Part shown: one piece after another, positions 24,261-36,600 of the stretch
Numbering within the stretch: the first letter of the stretch is position 1
Layout of the letters: every line of letters starts with the position of its first letter
NCBI GenBank assembly: GCA_019321725.1
Contig: CM033124.1
Coordinates: forward strand, 992,001 to 1,056,000
From: Paulownia fortunei
Lineage: Eukaryota; Streptophyta; Magnoliopsida; Lamiales; Paulowniaceae
DNA length: 64,000 nucleotides
Direction: 5' to 3'
Translations under genes and position numbers: made by a program
Notes under the pieces: generated by a model
The model's database searches: none
Told to the model about the DNA's origin: nothing
The model's input: only the letters and a program-made list of their open reading frames with translations

Positions 24261-26031
24261 CTTTTGCCTTTGGAATGAGTCAAGCTCTACAAAATGGAAT
24301 TTTAGCTAGGTTTTTAAAGTGATGCACATTCAATTGACAAGTAATGCAAAATTCAACAAGGAAAGATTCAAGGAAATAATAGTCTTCAACAAGGAACTTT
24401 AGCTTGTATAGTACTCCAACTACTTAGTGATGATTTAGAGAATTGTACCTTCTTTAGTTATTTCATTCAAAGTGTAACTTAAGAAAAAGATGAGAATTTT
24501 TTTTGACTAGAAGTACTTTTTTTTTTTTTTTTTTTTTTTTTGTTATTTCTTTGAACGTGTAACTTACGCAAGAGACAATAAAAAATAACATCGTTAATTA
24601 TTTTAGTGATCAGAACCTACGACACTTGATCTTGTGACATGAAAATGCCTTCTATACATCTAAGTAGGGGTTGTCAAGTCACAAGTGTGAGTTTTTAAAC
24701 TAAAAGTAATAGTTTGATTAATTTTTACTATGAAGCCCACAATCGAAAATGCATAAAAAAAAAATTTATATAATTATGCATCATTCAAATATTCGATGAA
24801 TAATATACTGAATATAAAATGAATATTATGCTAATATATATATATATATATATACTTGACCTTTAGACCTTAAAAAATTTATATAAGGATTCCCTTCTTA
24901 GCTTTATACTACTTCATTTCTATCTTATTCCTACGATTGAGTTGGTTATAAATTTTGAGTTAGCAATAAATGAATTGTTAAATCAATTATCTCCTCGTTT
25001 GAGAAAAAAAGAACATACATGGCTCATTGGACTTATCGAACATGTTCGAGGCAATATAACCAATATAATAATTGTTCCACTCTAACCAATATATGACAAC
25101 TTAATCATAGGTTTGTACAAAAGGAAATTAAGAATTTTATTGTGTAGTATTACCATTTTGTACTTATATATTGCAAAGCATGGTTCAAATGAACTTGGGA
25201 TTCTTCTCCGTGTACATAGAAAATTACAAAAATCATTAAAATGAGAATTATCAAATATGATTTTAGAGAGAGTTGTTAGGGATGGGATTGTAGGCAATTT
25301 TATTGTTAAAATTAAAAAAAAAATATGTACAATTAAGAGGGACACACTCGATGTGAAAAAATCAACGTGAACACAAAATTAGGCCAAGTTTAATTTTTTG
25401 TAATTGACAAGTTTAATTTTATTTTTTATTTTTGAAAAAATATGATGGGAAACATGATATGGGCACAATTGATTCACAACTAAAACATACATGACTAATT
25501 TAAAATGATGTGTTACACATTGTTTTAAAGAAAAAAGACGAAATTTATTTTTTAAGTTAGGTCACATAGACATTTGGTTCTTTAAGTAATTTGATTTTAG
25601 TATATTAATTTTTTAAAATAGACAAAGGGATGAGAATAAACCAACTATTTGGAATTTCCAAATTGACATAAAAAATTTTAAATAATAATTTATTTTATAT
25701 TTATTCTTTTCCCATTTGTAAAATTTAAAAAAGTTAATTTTTCATTTATTTTCTCCTCCATCTTAAAAAAATGTAAAATTTAAAAAAAATCAAAATAGTT
25801 TTATAATATTATTTTTAAATAATTTCTTAATTTTAAAAATATTACTAAATTAAAATTTTAGAAAATAATGAAAAAATGTTAGTCAAATTTTATATTTAAA
25901 TAATTTCTTAATTATCAAAAATATAAAATAAAAAAAAAATTTCATAATATACTTTTTTCTTTATAAAAATAGTTTTTTATATTTTAAGAAGAAGAAGGAG
26001 AAGGAGGAGAAGAAGAAGAAGAGATAAGGGC

Positions 26032-26238
26032 GGGTGGTGGTTTGGGGTATAACTTTGAGTGGAATAAGAGGTGGGTGGTAGTTTGGGGTGTGAATTTTAG
26101 TGGAAAAAAATATGGGTAATGGTTTAGGGTGTGGATTTGGGTGGAAAAAGATGTGGGTTAATGTTTTGAGGTGTGGATTTGCGTGGAAGCAAATGTGAAT
26201 TAGTGGTTTGGGGTGTGAATTTAGGTAGAAAAAGAAGA
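26032..26238. repeat. Minisatellite, five units of 41-42 bases
   Basis: The units start at 26032, 26073, 26114, 26155 and 26197 and share a gggtggtggtttggggtgtg-like head and a tggaaaaaga-like tail. They follow a GAA/GGA polypurine run (about 25985-26025). The array stays open on the minus strand and would encode a Pro/His/Asn-rich repeat, but unit length alternates between 41 and 42 bases, which shifts the frame. I regard it as non-coding. Confidence 0.75.
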
Positions 26239-27598
26239 TGGTGAGGAGGCATGTGAGAGAAAAAAGGGCTAGTGGGTGCTGGGTGGGGGGCAAGTGTAAG
26301 AAATGGAGAAGATGAGAAGAAAAGAAAAAGATTTTTTTTTTTTGAAATTTTACAAAATAAAAAAATAAATATAAAAAATATTATTATTTAATTTTTTCTT
26401 CTAATTTGTTGTTTAGGTGGCATATATTTTTTTTTTTTTTTTACAAAATAATACACATAGGCACCACATCATTTATTTTCACTCTAAATAATAAAAATTC
26501 TCAAATTATAGCTCATGTCAGAAGATTCTGATTATTTATTGTACCTAATTTTCAATCAAAATGAAATTTTTTGACAAAAATCAAATATAATGTGCTAATT
26601 TTAAAAAATTAATGTATTAAAATTAAATTGTGTCGATTTAAAAAAGCAGATCTCTATCTATACCAATTTAGAGGATAAATTTTATTTTTTTCACTCGTTT
26701 CAGTTATTCTCTCAAACTTTCATATCTACCTTTTTGTTGGTTAATTCTTAGGGAAATTAATTATGCCACTCGCTGCCAAATCATTTTTATCTTTTTTTTT
26801 TCTCTCTCCTAATTTTTTACAAGAAACCGTTTTAATAATTTTTGTTTAGTTGAAATTATAAAATAATACTTTCCCAAATAATTGGAGGTACGTATACATT
26901 TTTATTTTTTTTTTGTTAAAAAAAAGTGAAGGATTAGGCAGTGAAATAACATTTCTCAATACAAAAGCATTAAAGGGCAACAAGTGAAATATCACATTTT
27001 CCATCTTAATTTTATGCATCGGTGATAAAGAAGAGCAATACTAAATATTCCTTGACTTTATATTTTTTTTTCTTTTTTAACTCTCCTAATTTTGAAAACA
27101 AAAACTGAAATTAATTTGCTTGGATAATTTTAGTATGGGTGATTACAAAAACCGTACTTGATGTTTGGGTTATTTACAAAAAAAAAAAATTCATCTAACT
27201 TATAAATTATAATTATTTATTTTTATTTTATAAATTGCATCTAATAAAAAAGATATTTATAAAATAAAAATAAATATTAAAAGAGTATTTGTAATATTTG
27301 AAGGACTATATATAATTTCAAAAAATAATTATTTTTTTTATAATTAAGCTAAACTTCTTGTAATTTACCCTTTTAGTAAATCAATATTTTTCGAGGTAAA
27401 AAGGCAGTAAAAGATAAACCAATAATACGTATCATTTTCCAATGAAGATTTACACAAACTTCCTTCTTACACTCAGAGTAACAGCAGATCAACTAGCAAC
27501 ACAAACATTCATTAATACAAACACACATTAACACTGAGATATGAACTACAGAAATCATCTTAATAATCACAATATTTAAAGTTCAGGAAAGAAACCCT

Positions 27599-28747
27599 CT
27601 ATGGAGTAAGATAAACAGTGAAATGTGTAATGGTTTCCAAGCCATCAGTCGTGTGCTGATCTTGATGAGGAAGAGTCTCAATAGTAGCATACCCTTTAGC
27701 ATTCTCGTACTTCCCAGTTCCACCAACAATGGCTATGTGAGAAATCGGGGTCGCCGTTCTATGAACCCCGAAGAAGCTAACAGTGTCAAGAATCTCATGA
27801 TCGCCGCCATGAAACAGCGCCGTCAGCGCCAGCGTGTGGCTGCTGCCGTCGGATGAGCTTGTCAAGTAAAAACCCTGAGCTTTTCCAAGTACAGAAGACC
27901 CCAGCTCGTGCCCTTCTGTAATCTCATTGTCAACCACCGTCACTGACCCGAACATGAGCTGCTGGAGGGTCAGGCCCGCCGGGAGTTGCCCTGCAGTGAC
28001 GAAGGCTTGGTTGTTGTTGCCGGTGACGACGTTGTTGCCGTTGTTTTGGATGAGGGTGTTGGTCGGGGAGCCATTGAGGCCGACGAGGAAGGGGAAGTTG
28101 TTGTTGTTGATGACGCCGTTGATGGTGTTAAGGGGGACGCCGCCGTTGATGGGGAAGATTGGGTTGTTGGGTTTGGAGAATGGGAGGTTGTTGGCGTCTG
28201 AGTTGGCCACGATGCCAGTGACTACTCGGCCGGAGGGGTTTGAGCCGCCGAGGATGTCGTGCATGAAGAAAGACAATGTAGGGTGGTCTGGGATGGCATT
28301 TGTCCCAGCGGTGGTGGGATTGGTGGAGGCGGCAGTGGCGGTAGTGGCGGCTCCGCCGGATGGCGTGGTGGTGGCAGCAGGGGTGGTTACTGGAGGCACA
28401 CTGGTGGTGAGTGGTGGTGCCTCAGTGTTGGGAATGTCAGGCACAGGTGCAATGACAGGGGCTGGTTCTGCTGGGGTCGAAGGGTCGGGAATTGGTACCA
28501 CATTGGTGGTAGGAGTAGTGGTGGTGGTGGTGGTGGTGGCCGTGGCGGCGGCTGGCTGTGCCGCATCAGGGATGTCAGTCTCTGGTGGTGCTATTGGATC
28601 AGATATGTCAGGCACGCCAATCGGGACAGGAATTTGTGGGCTTATTTCCTGGAGAGTTCTTGCTGAACTAGCCAAACTGATGGCCAGCAGTAATAAGCAG
28701 ATAATTGACTTGAGTGTTTTAGAGCAGAGGATAAGAAGTTTAGCCAT
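27599..28747 (-). CDS. Dirigent-domain protein, ESB1/DIR10-like
   Basis: This is a 382-residue intronless gene for a secreted dirigent-like protein. A signal peptide (about 1-29, ending SLASSA) is followed by a low-complexity Pro/Thr/Ala-rich linker (about 36-150) with a run of eight Thr. The dirigent domain occupies about 156-382: it opens HPTLSFFMHDILGGSNPSGR, continues LMFGSVTVVDNEITEGHELG and LGKAQGFYLTSS, and closes with GGTGKYENAKGYATIETL and a C-terminal THFTVYL strand. A Gly/Asn-rich insertion (about 184-250) interrupts the domain after its first strand. This long type corresponds to Arabidopsis ESB1/DIR10 and relatives, which act in the apoplast to organise Casparian-strip lignin in the endodermis. 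Dirigent proteins guide coupling of phenoxy radicals and have no oxidase activity of their own. It lies about 840 bases downstream of the aminopeptidase gene on the same strand. The subfamily is secure; a Casparian-strip role is inferred from homology. Confidence 0.92.
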   Translation of the reverse strand: MAKLLILCSKTLKSIICLLLLAISLASSARTLQEISPQIPVPIGVPDISDPIAPPETDIPDAAQPAAATATTTTTTTTPTTNVVPIPDPSTPAEPAPVIAPVPDIPNTEAPPLTTSVPPVTTPAATTTPSGGAATTATAASTNPTTAGTNAIPDHPTLSFFMHDILGGSNPSGRVVTGIVANSDANNLPFSKPNNPIFPINGGVPLNTINGVINNNNFPFLVGLNGSPTNTLIQNNGNNVVTGNNNQAFVTAGQLPAGLTLQQLMFGSVTVVDNEITEGHELGSSVLGKAQGFYLTSSSDGSSHTLALTALFHGGDHEILDTVSFFGVHRTATPISHIAIVGGTGKYENAKGYATIETLPHQDQHTTDGLETITHFTVYLTP

Positions 28748-28821
28748 CTTGAATGCGAATGAAGAAGAGAATATGAATATTGAGATTGATTTCTTGGTGA
28801 GATAGGGTTTGATGCCTAAAG

Positions 28822-28833
28822 AGTATATATAGT
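28822..28833 (-). promoter_or_regulatory. TATA box of the dirigent gene
   Basis: The minus strand reads CTATATATAC about 76-85 bases upstream of the ATG at 28747, a normal plant TATA position. A 48-base duplication lies a further 70 bases upstream (28903-28998). Confidence 0.6.
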
Positions 28834-28902
28834 TATGAGTGGTTTGATCTAATGAAAAGTGGAGCTGTTGATATGGAGTTGGTGAGTGCCCTATAATTTG
28901 TT

Positions 28903-28998
28903 AAGAAGCACGATTAGTTGAGAAACCTAAACTCTTGGTTGCAGGTTATGAAGAAGCATGATTAGTTGAGAAACCTAAACTTTTGATTGCTGGTTATG
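28903..28998. repeat. 48-base tandem duplication upstream of the dirigent gene
   Basis: Two adjacent 48-base copies, 28903-28950 and 28951-28998, both start aagaagca and contain gattagttgagaaacctaaa; only about four positions differ. They lie 155-250 bases upstream of the dirigent start codon, so they duplicate proximal promoter sequence. Confidence 0.85.
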
Positions 28999-29512
28999 AA
29001 GAAATGGTTTTGTTGAGTACATATAACATTGGTATTCCATGCCACCCACCCAGTTAATATGATGATATTATTATTTCACTTTACAACATCTACATATACA
29101 TATATATATCCAACACCTCATCGTCTCCATATTCCACATACTGATTTGTTAGTCGACTCAAGATTCTTGGTTTTCTCCATTTCCATTATCTTAATTTCTT
29201 TATCCAGGACACATTCATGGGATTCAGTTAATTCAAAGCATTTCCCTAACAGGCAGAGCAATTTACCCTCGCCAAGAGGTGATTTGCTACATTAGATACA
29301 GAGCAGAATGCGCTTGATGGTTGATTTATGATAAGTGATAGTTGCCAGATATGACAAATCCAAAATGTAAAATTCTATGCAGAATCAGTCAAGAACAAAC
29401 CCAGAATGCCTCGTAATGGAGAAGCCAATATCAACAAGGTACCCAACAGGATGAAACAGTAGATAAACAGCATTACTCAGCTAGATCCCAAAGAAGGGCA
29501 CTTCCAAGTCAT

Positions 29513-29555
29513 CAAATATTTGGGTTAGAGTAACCAAATATTTGGGTTAGAGTAA
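29513..29555. repeat. Short tandem duplication in the aminopeptidase 3' region
   Basis: The motif caaatatttgggttagagtaa occurs twice in direct tandem (29513 and 29535), 30-70 bases downstream of the aminopeptidase stop codon and so probably in its 3' UTR. Confidence 0.8.
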
Positions 29556-29582
29556 TGCGTACAACCAATATATTTTTTTTTC

Positions 29583-32500
29583 TTACATATGCTTGGCAAG
29601 GATGGCCTCGACAACACCCTGAGCTATAGGGTGATAACAAGCACAAGCCTCTGAGAACACCCTCTTGGCAAATATTTTCTCCTCTTCTTTTCCAGTGCCC
29701 TGGACTAGTGCCTTATAGAGTGAGCGGAGATATTTCATCCTTCCAACTTCTTTCAGAGTTTTCTCAACCTCATTATAGTAATTACTGCATCTTGATGAAA
29801 CAGCAAGCTGAAGAAATGCCACCTTGACCTCATAATCTTTGGATTCTGAAAGCCTATAGCGCTCATCCAGAGCTGATACCTGTATACAGCCAACATGGTA
29901 AAATTACCTTAGCTCTACAACAAAAGGTGTAATTCTATGGGAAGAAAATGCTAAGTGTTGCAAGCTTGGATTCTTAGAAAAGCATCCTGTTTAAATCTAA
30001 TTCCTCAACCTGATAACTTAAGAGGCATATAAAACTTGGCAGAGAATAATTGATTACAGACTAAAATATATTGAAGCCTCCTCAAGTTTCCCAGGCAAGT
30101 CTCAAAGATTCAAGATAACCTTAAGCTAAAAATAAGAAACTTATACACGATAAATACCACAGACTGAAACTATTCCCAAGATTAGAGGACAGATGTAGAT
30201 GCGGAATTGATCAACTAAAGTTACTTTTGCTTTATCTTGTATGACACAAGAAGTGTAAGAAGAATATCGAGGGGAATAGAACAAATAGACAAAAAGTAAT
30301 AGCAACTAAACTAAACATCTATAGAACTACAAGCAGAAGATTGCAACTTCGGGCAAATTAGAGAAACAATCTCTCACAATATTGCAAGAATATAATTTAT
30401 ACCTATCAAAAGAATTTCAGTAGGGAGATGAAGATAGAGATTATGGATGTCTAGCTAATGAAAAGTACAAGAGTTCATCATGCCATAATAGTACCTGTGA
30501 AGCATCAACAGATTTAGGCAGGTTTTCTAAATAAAGCTCCCATTCCTGTCCTCCCCAGTCAGCAACTTCATCCTCATTTGGCATCCTACCTACCTTAAAC
30601 TCATTAGCCAGCGATACAATCTTCGTATAGATATCAGAAGCAGGCTCCATTGCATCTGGAGGTATACCAGTACCCTCAGTCCATACCTTTAAATCAATAT
30701 GATCTTCTATTCCAGGAACATTTGCTTTTAGGAAATCAAGAAACATATCAGTGTCAATAGATTGGAACTTGAATGTGGCACTATACTTTTTTAGAAATTC
30801 GTCAAATGCAGGCCTCCCAATCTGTGCATACGATACAAGGAGCGCAAATAAGCTCTTCTAGGAAGACATGAAACAAACATAATCTCCAGATAGCAGAAGA
30901 AACAGCAATTATGTCCTTACCTGTCTCTCAATGCGCCACAAAAACTGGAATCCTTTCTCATAGGGCACTCGAGAATATACATCATCTGGGTCCACTCCTT
31001 CCTGGTTAGTTTTTAGTTTTGTGAATTCCATGTTGTCCTTAAACCTCTCCATTTCCTCGACAAGTCCTCTCCAACCAATTCCAATGTTCAGTATAGCCCT
31101 TTCCTTTCCTTGCACAGCCTCAACTATTCGCCGGTCCGCATATGTAGTGAAACCCTATAAGCACAAACCCAATAAAGAATCCAAAGCACTAGCAAAAAGA
31201 TCGACATAGTAAAGGCAAGAAATGAACCAAGAGAGAAAAAGGGAAAGGGCTAAAATTGCCTTCATTCGTTCTCCTTAAGACTCTCACCCAAGTGAAGCCT
31301 GCATTTCTCTTACCCTTCCCAGTCTCACAAATCCAAAAAAGTTAATCCACTTATCTAAACTTCATCTATTACCAAGAGTTCAAAAGTTGACTGGCATACC
31401 TATACTAGTTATCTCTTATTGAACAATTTTTTTCACAAGTTATATCCAAAAAAGTACACGTCTATTGTTTAAAAAATTTACCACCAAAAAAGTGCATAAG
31501 TATCAACATATCAAGTTTCCCATTTGACCACAATTTTCCATCTCATATCCGCTATACATCCAATAATATCCAACCAAGACAGTAAAGCAATTCATGCCAA
31601 GAACAAATAACACTCATGGAAAGATAGAATGCACTTCATTTGTAATAACATGTAAAGTATCAGGAGAAGAAACCCTACAGTCCACTAATTAAAGTTTCCA
31701 CCATCCAATTGTGCATTAGTATTCTTCTATTCATAACCACAGTAAAATAAGTATTCTACTATTCATAACCACAGAAAAATAAGCCATCAAATAGGCCACT
31801 AAAAGAAGGAAGAATCCATAGTGGTTTTTCAAGGCATGCTAATTCGACAACCATTTGACCTAATTTTTAGTTGTAAAATACGCAAGCATACTAGCATGCA
31901 TGAACCTGTTAGAAGCATCAGAAACAACAAAATTCTGTATATAAGGATAATATAGACATCATCAATCCTCTGTTTGACATGCAGGTTTTCCTAGTACAGT
32001 GAAAACAACAAGTATATCATTACATGATCAACTAATCTTTCAATTCAAAAGAAGCTTCCAGAAAATGGCAGTTTTCCATACAAATAGGCAATAAACTACT
32101 CATTCCTCATAATACCTTCCCTAGTACATGATAAAAATAACAGCTAAATTTGCCACTTAACCAGTGGTTTATGCATGACCATTCAGGATACATCTACTCA
32201 AAGCTTCCAATTTCTTAAAATAACGGAATGAGGGCCTCAGTATAACCTTATACTAAAGAATATACAAAACCAATACAAACAAGGCATACCCATAAAATTC
32301 TAAAATTTAATACAAAGTAAAAGAATAAAATTGAAGCCATAAATCTTTATACACGCTCAAAATACAAGCTATCTCCATTAACAATTATCAATCACAGATA
32401 TCATTCAATTGCATCGAAGACCATTTATATAATGTAAAATAAAAATAAAAAGAATAAGTTAACAAAAAGAATATATTACAAGTGTATGTAAACAAGCAAT

Positions 32501-33488
32501 ATACCTCATTCAACCAGAAGTGATCATTAGTCTTATTCGTAATCAAATTCCCTGTCCAGCTATGAGCGAGCTCATGAGCCACAACCTGCGCGCCAGTCGC
32601 GTCCCCCTTTATCACCGTGGGAGTCAAAAACACCATCCTTGGATTTTCCATTCCTCCATAGGGAAAACTCGGTGGCAAAACCAACAAATCAAACCTCTCC
32701 CACTCGTAAGGCCCAAACAACCCCTCCCCTACCTGAATCATCTCCTCCGTCCCTGCAAACTCTCTAGCCGCAGCATCCAACGCCCCAGGGACTGCTTCCG
32801 AATAAACCTTGGTCCTAGGACCCACTTCCCTAAATCCCAACTCCCCAACTGCAAATGCAAACAAGTACGGCGGCACGGGCTGCTCCATCACAAACTCCTC
32901 AACAATCCTCCCTTCCCCGCACCACAATGAATCATCACACGCACCCTGGCACTCCCCGGAAAGGGGGTCCCGCCTATTGATGTGTTTTGCGGCCATCACA
33001 GCCGACAGGTACAGTGGGATATTCAACTTCGCGGCATATTTGATACGGGCAGCCGGGGTATCTTGGCAGGGGAAAATGGACCTGGCGTGGATGGCCTGGC
33101 ATTGGGTGTAAACAAAGGGAAAAGACTTATTAAACGTTTGAGGAGGGGAAAGCCATTGGAGGGCGGACGATGATGGGGCGGTTTTGAAGATGACCAATAA
33201 CTGGGAGTGGTTAGAGAGGGTGACAGTTAGGGATTGCCCCAAAACGGCATCGGGGGAGGTGGGCTGGAGAGTGAAGGGGAGGGGGGTGAGAGTGGCGGGG
33301 TCGATGACTGCGGAAATGGAGAGGGAGCGTGAGTCGAGGGTGAAGGGGCCGGAGTGAGGGGCAGAGAGGGAGAGGAGGGCGGAGGAGAGAATGGTGGAGG
33401 AAGGGAAATCAAAGTAGAAGGAGAGGGAGATGTGGGTGGTGAGAGGGTGGGTGGAGTCAGTGTAGGAGTGAGGGTCAATGGGTGCCAT
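29583..33488 (-). CDS. LTA4H: M1 zinc aminopeptidase, leukotriene A4 hydrolase homologue
   Basis: A complete four-exon gene: 33488-32505, 31154-30921, 30821-30495 and 29879-29583. All introns are phase 0 with GT-AG ends, giving 613 residues, close to the family norm of about 610. Exon 1 carries the substrate-binding QCQ (129-131), GGMEN (278-282) and the zinc motif HELAH (305-309). The third zinc ligand, E328, is the last codon of exon 1 and is followed in exon 2 by GFTTYADRR. VPYEKGF supplies the expected catalytic Tyr (Y393). Exons 3-4 form the C-terminal helical domain. There is no signal peptide, so a cytosolic or nuclear location is expected. Plant members probably act as aminopeptidases that trim peptides; an epoxide-hydrolase role on leukotriene A4 is not expected in plants. 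The upstream intergenic region is shared head-to-head with TON1. The assignment to the LTA4H branch is firm. Confidence 0.95.
31719..31782. repeat. 32-base tandem duplication in aminopeptidase intron 1
   Basis: Copies at 31719-31750 and 31751-31782 share gtattct, then ctattcataaccacag, with two or three mismatches. They lie inside the 1.35-kb first intron. Confidence 0.75.
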
Positions 33489-33648
33489 TTTTTACGAGCA
33501 GAGTTCTAATTTTCCTTTTACTTGAAAAGGGGTGCAGATGATTATGGGGGTGGTGAACGGCGGCGAAGGGTGGTGGAGAGGTGGTGGGGGCTTTTAGATG
33601 GGGAAGAAAATGGAAGAGGGAATCAGATTACAAACCCACTAACTGAAA

Positions 33649-33657
33649 TTAGGGTTT
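33649..33657 (-). promoter_or_regulatory. telo-box upstream of the aminopeptidase gene
   Basis: The minus strand reads AAACCCTAA about 160 bases upstream of the ATG. This is the plant telo-box, often found near the 5' ends of housekeeping and translation-related genes. Function here is inferred from the motif and its position only. Confidence 0.4.
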
Positions 33658-33699
33658 AAAAATTTTGGAGGGAGAGAGGAATTGGGAATAAAGGCAATG

Positions 33700-36600
33700 G
33701 AATAAAGGTCAAAGATAAAATAAATAATTACTGGGAATTTAGGCAAAGGATAAAGGAATGGGTTTTAATTATCATTTTCTCATTTTTTCCTTTAGAAGTG
33801 TTAATTAATTCAAGTTTGTTAAAACTTGTGCCTAAAGTTTTCTTTTTCTTTGTCCATGTTTTTTTATTTTTTTTAATATTTAGAAAATAAATATGAGATT
33901 CGAGTTTAGATCAATTTAATTTAATTTTGTTATTGATTAACATATCAAAATGATAAAATAAAATAAATCCAAATTATAAGGGGTTCAATAAAAAAAAAAA
34001 AAAATTATTATCATCAAATATAAGTCAAAAGAATGTAACGAAATCTTACCTATAAATTTTTATACTATAATTAGAGTTGATATTCGCATTATATTGCTAA
34101 GCAATTTACAATATCACTCATTACTTTATAATATAATATATTTATTTTTTTTAATAACGAATATAGTTTTCAATTATCTTAAGTAATGACATGACCTATT
34201 ATCATATCTTTTATTATAAAAAGTGAGGAGTAATTTGTAAGTTGAAAAACTTTGATAATCTATTAGAAAAATTCTCAATTCTCTTTTTGTGATAGCATTT
34301 TTACATAAAGTTGTTGTTGGGTGGGCGTAGCGGTAAAACAAAAATAAAATAACGAGTATTGAATTCTATAATTTTTTTTAGTGTTTTAAAAGGTAGAATT
34401 ATTGATAATAATAAAATTAAAAAATAAATCACCCACGTATGGGTAGGGTTATGGTGCGTCCTATCACCTCTTTTAAGGGTTTCATCCACGCATCGTAAAA
34501 GAGGTTTATGAGGAGGAGTAGAGGATAGCCGTTTTCAAAAAATTATTTTAAATGTGTATAGATTGTGACACTATACGAATTTAAATTAAAGACGAATCAG
34601 TAAAAAAATCGTCATCTCCTGTAAAAAGTTAGTAGGGCAAAATTTGGACACTTTAATTAAACAAAAAAAAAAAGTTACTGCTAGTTAAATATCATTTGCC
34701 ATAGATTAATTAGTTGTAAAATATCATTAAAGGGCAAAAGATTTATATTCTATTCTTTTGCATAGTTTAATCAATTGTCTTATATAACAATCAAAACATC
34801 ATATATTTTATTCATGATGGTGAAACTAATTTACACTAAATGTGATATTAGTGAGTGATATTCAAAGTATTTATCTATAAAATATTAGGGCTTATCAGAA
34901 TGCCTTTAAGGCTTCAACTTCTTACATAACAATATTTTGATATGGCTATCAATTAAATATTTATCTTAATCTTAGAATTCAATTTGAAAGACACCAAAAA
35001 TAAATAACATATTAAAATTAACGAGTAAAAATATTTTACACATGTTAATATATAATTGACAATAAAATTTCAAAGTCTATAATATACTTAAATAAAAAAG
35101 AACTTCAATTGAAGTCCTTAATGAGTTCTTTTAAATTGCATAACTTTCGTTTATTCATCCACTTCTACAATTCAACACAAAAAAAATATTAATGTCAAAC
35201 GAAAAGTTTTAAAAAATGAATAACAAAATAAGAAATTGTAACTTGTTAATTTTATAAAATCATCTCTAACTCACAACTCTACAACTTTATTTTAACGGTT
35301 TTACTGTAAAAAGAATATTCCTTAAATAATTATCGTTATTTCATTTATAATAATTATTTTATTTCATCAAATGTCTATTCATAATTTTATTAACATATTA
35401 GCATAATTATATATTCAATTTATATTTTATGTTTAATTAATTAAAACAATACATTTTATTAATATAATATAATTGAGGAATTGTCTTATTTTACATTGAA
35501 TTGTCATTTTTAATAAATTTAAATTGTCTTATTTATAATCTTTATGACTTATTATTAGGAATAAATTTTAGCAATATGAATGTTTTAATATTATTAATAA
35601 TTAAATTTTATTAAAAATATTTATGTACATATAAAATATAAAAAATAATTATTGAAAAATATACAATTAGGAGAAAATATGTTTTTTTAGAATATTTTTA
35701 AATATAACAAATAAATATAAAATTTATTAAACAAAAAAAAAACATATAGCGCAAGCAATCTCTAAAATCGTGCATGATTTGGCGTACGATTAACATTTTT
35801 GTTTTTTTATCAATTGGAGAATAAAATAATCAAAGACTATATTTATTATTATATATATAATTATCCTCCTATTAATTGATGGAAATTTTTGTTAAAGGTA
35901 AGAAATAAATTCAAAATAGATTTTGGATATTGCTTGGCCCATATATTCTTTTTTTTTTCTCTCTTTTACTGGAAATATTTGCTTAATTATTCATTGTTGC
36001 AATCTACATTCTTGGTGCTTAGTTGGAGAGTTCCAAATCTAACATTTAACTATTAAAATAATATTGAGCTCGATTTCAATTTGATAAATTATTAGATTAA
36101 GATTGTGAACTTCGAAACCAATTTTAGCTCGTTCTTATATCTAATAACAATTACGTCTAATTAATATATTATTATTTTTAAATTACATTCGATTCATCAC
36201 TTACAAATCATTCATCACTAATAATTTAATTTAATTAATATATAAATATTTTAAAATTACATTATTGTAATGGTACCATCAATTACAAATAATTTTAAAA
36301 ACTTATTATATCCAAATTAAATATTTTAAAATATATCCTACCATTACTAACTTCATAAATTATTAATACATAAAAATAATATTATTTAAACATTAATTTT
36401 TCACGTTTTTCTGAAATAAAAATCAAAGATATATTAAACCAAATAAATTTTCATTTTCAAATTTATAAATATTCTATCTCAATTTAATCATCCAAACTTT
36501 TTTTTATTTTTCACACAAAACTAATCAAATTTCCAAAATTCAATTAAAAATACTGGAAATAAGAATTGTTATTGAAGAGAACGCCAAGGAGTAGTTTTAC

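Larger units (their letters stand above)
20930..27400. other. AT-rich intergenic region with repeat remnants
   Basis: About 6.5 kb without a credible gene. It contains an inverted-repeat element (22804-22975), a MITE-like copy (23641-24260), a poly-T run (near 24520-24541), an (AT)n tract (24835-24853) and a polypurine-plus-minisatellite block (25985-26238). A minus-strand open frame across the minisatellite (26293-25961) only reflects the repeat and its low complexity. Confidence 0.55.

Noticed and set aside
25961..26293. Minus-strand frame with a Pro/His/Asn repeat
   Set aside because: It lies over a polypurine run and a minisatellite with mixed 41/42-base units; openness comes from base composition, there is no known domain, and the repeat phase is not kept.
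27927..28805. Long plus-strand open frame (292 residues) across the dirigent gene
   Set aside because: It is an antisense shadow: its Val/Gly-rich translation comes from the complement of the Thr/Pro/Asn-rich dirigent codons, while the opposite strand encodes a recognisable conserved domain.
33227..33478. Minus-strand Pro/Ser-rich frame within the first aminopeptidase exon
   Set aside because: An alternative frame of the aminopeptidase N-terminal coding region; its proline richness reflects CT-rich codons.
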